Shown here piece by piece: positions 62,561 through 64,000 of a stretch of DNA of 64,000 nucleotides (its first letter is position 1; every line of letters begins with the position of its first letter). Made by a program: the position numbers and the translations under genes. Under the pieces are notes generated by a model. It was not told the DNA's origin. It saw nothing but the letters and a program-made list of their open reading frames with translations, and searched no databases. The stretch lies in the NCBI RefSeq assembly GCF_027604915.1, contig NZ_JAJAQC010000002.1, forward strand, positions 88,612 through 152,611, read 5' to 3'. This DNA comes from Streptomonospora mangrovi (lineage in GTDB: Bacteria > Actinomycetota > Actinomycetes > Streptosporangiales > Streptosporangiaceae).

Positions 62561-63913
62561 ATGGCCGTGCGGTCTCCAGAGGACGCGAGCGAACCCGAAT
62601 CGGGCCCCGCCCCGGCCAACCGGCCGGGGCGGGTGATCCTCGCCAGCCTCATCGGGACATCGATCGAGTTCTACGACTTCTACGTCTACGCCACCGCGGC
62701 CGTACTCGTCTTCCCGCACCTGTTCTTCCCCGCCGACAACCCCACGGCGGCCACCCTCCAGTCGCTGGCGACCTTCGCCATCGCCTTCGTGGCCCGCCCG
62801 GTGGGCTCCGCCCTCTTCGGCCACTTCGGCGACCGCATCGGCCGCAAGGCCACCCTGGTGGCCTCGCTGCTGACCATGGGCATCTCCACCGTGCTGATCG
62901 GCCTGCTGCCCAGCCATGCCAGCATCGGCGTCGCCGCGCCGCTGCTGCTGGCGCTGTGCCGGTTCGGCCAGGGCCTGGGCCTGGGCGGCGAGTGGGGCGG
63001 CGCGGCGCTGCTGGCCACCGAGAACGCCCCGCGCCGCAAGCGCGCGCTGTTCGGCACGTTCCCCCAGTTGGGCGCGCCCATCGGCTTCTTCCTGGCCAAC
63101 GGCGTGTTCCTGGCGCTGTCGGGCTCCATGGACGACGCCGCGTTCCTGGCCTGGGGCTGGCGGGTGCCGTTCCTGCTCTCGGCCGTGCTGATCGTGGTGG
63201 GCCTGTGGGTGCGGCTCAGCCTGCACGAGACCCCGGCCTTCGCCAAGGTCCTGGCCGCCGGCGCCCGCGCCCGCACCCCGGTGGTCGAGGTCTTCCGCAC
63301 CAGCGCGCGCGGCATCGTCCTGGGCACGCTGATCATGGTCGCCACCTACGTGCTCTTCTACCTGATGACCGTGTTCTCGATGACCTACGGCACCGCGCCC
63401 GAGCCCGCCGGGCTGGGCTACGGCTACTCCCAGTTCCTGGTGCTGCTGCTGGTCGGCGTGGTGTTCTTCGGCGCCTTCACCCCGGCGGCCGGCCTGCTCG
63501 CCGACCGCTACGGCCGCCGCCCGGTGCTGATCGCCGTGACCCTGGCCATCATGGCCTTCGGGCTGGCGCTGGGTCCGCTGCTGGGCTCGGGCTCCACGCC
63601 GCTGGTGCTGCTGTGCCTGATCGTGGGGCTGTCCCTGATGGGCCTGACCTTCGGCCCGATGGGCGCGCTGCTGCCCGAACTGTTCCCGACCAACGTCCGC
63701 TACAGCGGCGCGTCGATCTCCTACAACCTGGGCGGGCTGCTCGGCGCCTCGCTGGCGCCCTACGCCGCCACCTGGCTGGCCGCCGAGTTCGGCCTGTGGG
63801 CGGTGGGCGGCTACCTGATCGGCGCCTCGGTGCTGACCCTGGTGGCGCTGCTGCTGGCGCGCGAGACCCGCGACGACTCCCTGGACGAGGTCCCGGCGGG
63901 CGCCTCGGCCTGA
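62561..63913 (+). CDS. MHS-family MFS transporter
   Basis: 450 residues, 12 TM helices. 'IGTSIEFYDFYVYATAAVLV' is the characteristic MHS/ProP start; 'GHFGDRIGRKATLV' (loop 2-3) and 'LADRYGRRPVLI' (loop 8-9) are MFS signatures, with 'RFGQGLGLGGEWGGAALL' in TM4. Members import metabolites such as betaine, ketoglutarate or shikimate with protons; the substrate is not predictable. GGGAGG is about 9 nt before ATG 62561. A terminator follows at the window edge. Confidence 0.92.
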   Translation: MAVRSPEDASEPESGPAPANRPGRVILASLIGTSIEFYDFYVYATAAVLVFPHLFFPADNPTAATLQSLATFAIAFVARPVGSALFGHFGDRIGRKATLVASLLTMGISTVLIGLLPSHASIGVAAPLLLALCRFGQGLGLGGEWGGAALLATENAPRRKRALFGTFPQLGAPIGFFLANGVFLALSGSMDDAAFLAWGWRVPFLLSAVLIVVGLWVRLSLHETPAFAKVLAAGARARTPVVEVFRTSARGIVLGTLIMVATYVLFYLMTVFSMTYGTAPEPAGLGYGYSQFLVLLLVGVVFFGAFTPAAGLLADRYGRRPVLIAVTLAIMAFGLALGPLLGSGSTPLVLLCLIVGLSLMGLTFGPMGALLPELFPTNVRYSGASISYNLGGLLGASLAPYAATWLAAEFGLWAVGGYLIGASVLTLVALLLARETRDDSLDEVPAGASA

Positions 63914-63973
63914 CCGCCGCCCCCGCCCGCCCCCGCCCGGCCCCCGTCGACCACCGTCGGCCACCGGCCCGCC

Positions 63974-64000
63974 GCTCCGGCGCCACCAGCGCGCCGGAGC
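63974..64000 (+). terminator. Terminator after MHS transporter
   Basis: GCTCCGGCGC (63974-63983) pairs perfectly with GCGCCGGAGC (63991-64000), 7-nt loop, at the right edge of the window. Confidence 0.75.

Overview
The window is very GC-rich actinobacterial chromosome (strong G/C third positions, GTG starts, many tail-less GC hairpin terminators). The gene content points to Nocardiopsaceae or a close relative. The clearest markers are a Nocardiopsis/Streptomyces-type secreted S1 protease at 58518-59678, mycothiol biosynthesis (mshB), an F420/deazaflavin-type oxidoreductase and the AdnAB helicase-nuclease. This assignment is inference from family knowledge; no database was searched.

Layout. 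1-5151: end of a SAM-methyltransferase gene, a GbsR/MarR regulator coupled to it, a HIT protein and adnB. 5148-8618: adnA. 9031-10956: tandem duplicated Tat-exported PGRP-type amidases. 11034-21116: a block whose order resembles the M. tuberculosis Rv3201c-Rv3211 region (adnB, adnA, alkyltransferase-like protein, moeZ, TetR, ferritin-like protein, DEAD-box helicase), with a hydrolase, small membrane proteins and an MscS-type protein interspersed. 21485-24939: an alpha/beta hydrolase, then a three-gene cassette of unrecognised proteins that share a repeated module (the best candidate for something undescribed). 25089-29613: degenerate metallo-beta-lactamase-fold protein, PHP phosphoesterase, DUF6758-like protein and CPBP protease. 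30031-51081: a second block resembling M. tuberculosis Rv1177-Rv1229: mrp, htrA, rseB-like, anti-sigma, sigE, O-methyltransferase, pepA, DUF3117, enoyl-CoA hydratase, Ser/Thr kinase with a separate sensor-like protein, tag, DivIVA-domain protein, LOG, dapE, dapD, dapC and fdxA. 51258-58034: small SH3-like protein, unknown 442-aa protein, site-2 protease, DUF6113, mshB and an S9 peptidase. 58518-63913: secreted protease, a MarR regulator with twin operators facing a DUF6069/Ddn pair, DUF3054, a small protein with a QARD-type tail, and an MHS-family transporter.

Functional themes are DNA repair (AdnAB, alkyltransferase-like protein, Tag), envelope stress (SigE/anti-sigma/RseB/HtrA), lysine and diaminopimelate synthesis (DapC, DapD, DapE), cell-wall hydrolysis, thiol and sulfur chemistry (MoeZ, MshB), and extracellular proteolysis. 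I saw no tRNA, rRNA, CRISPR array, insertion sequence or prophage. Several genes have a -10-like hexamer only 6-8 nt before an ATG or GTG without a Shine-Dalgarno sequence, which suggests leaderless transcripts.
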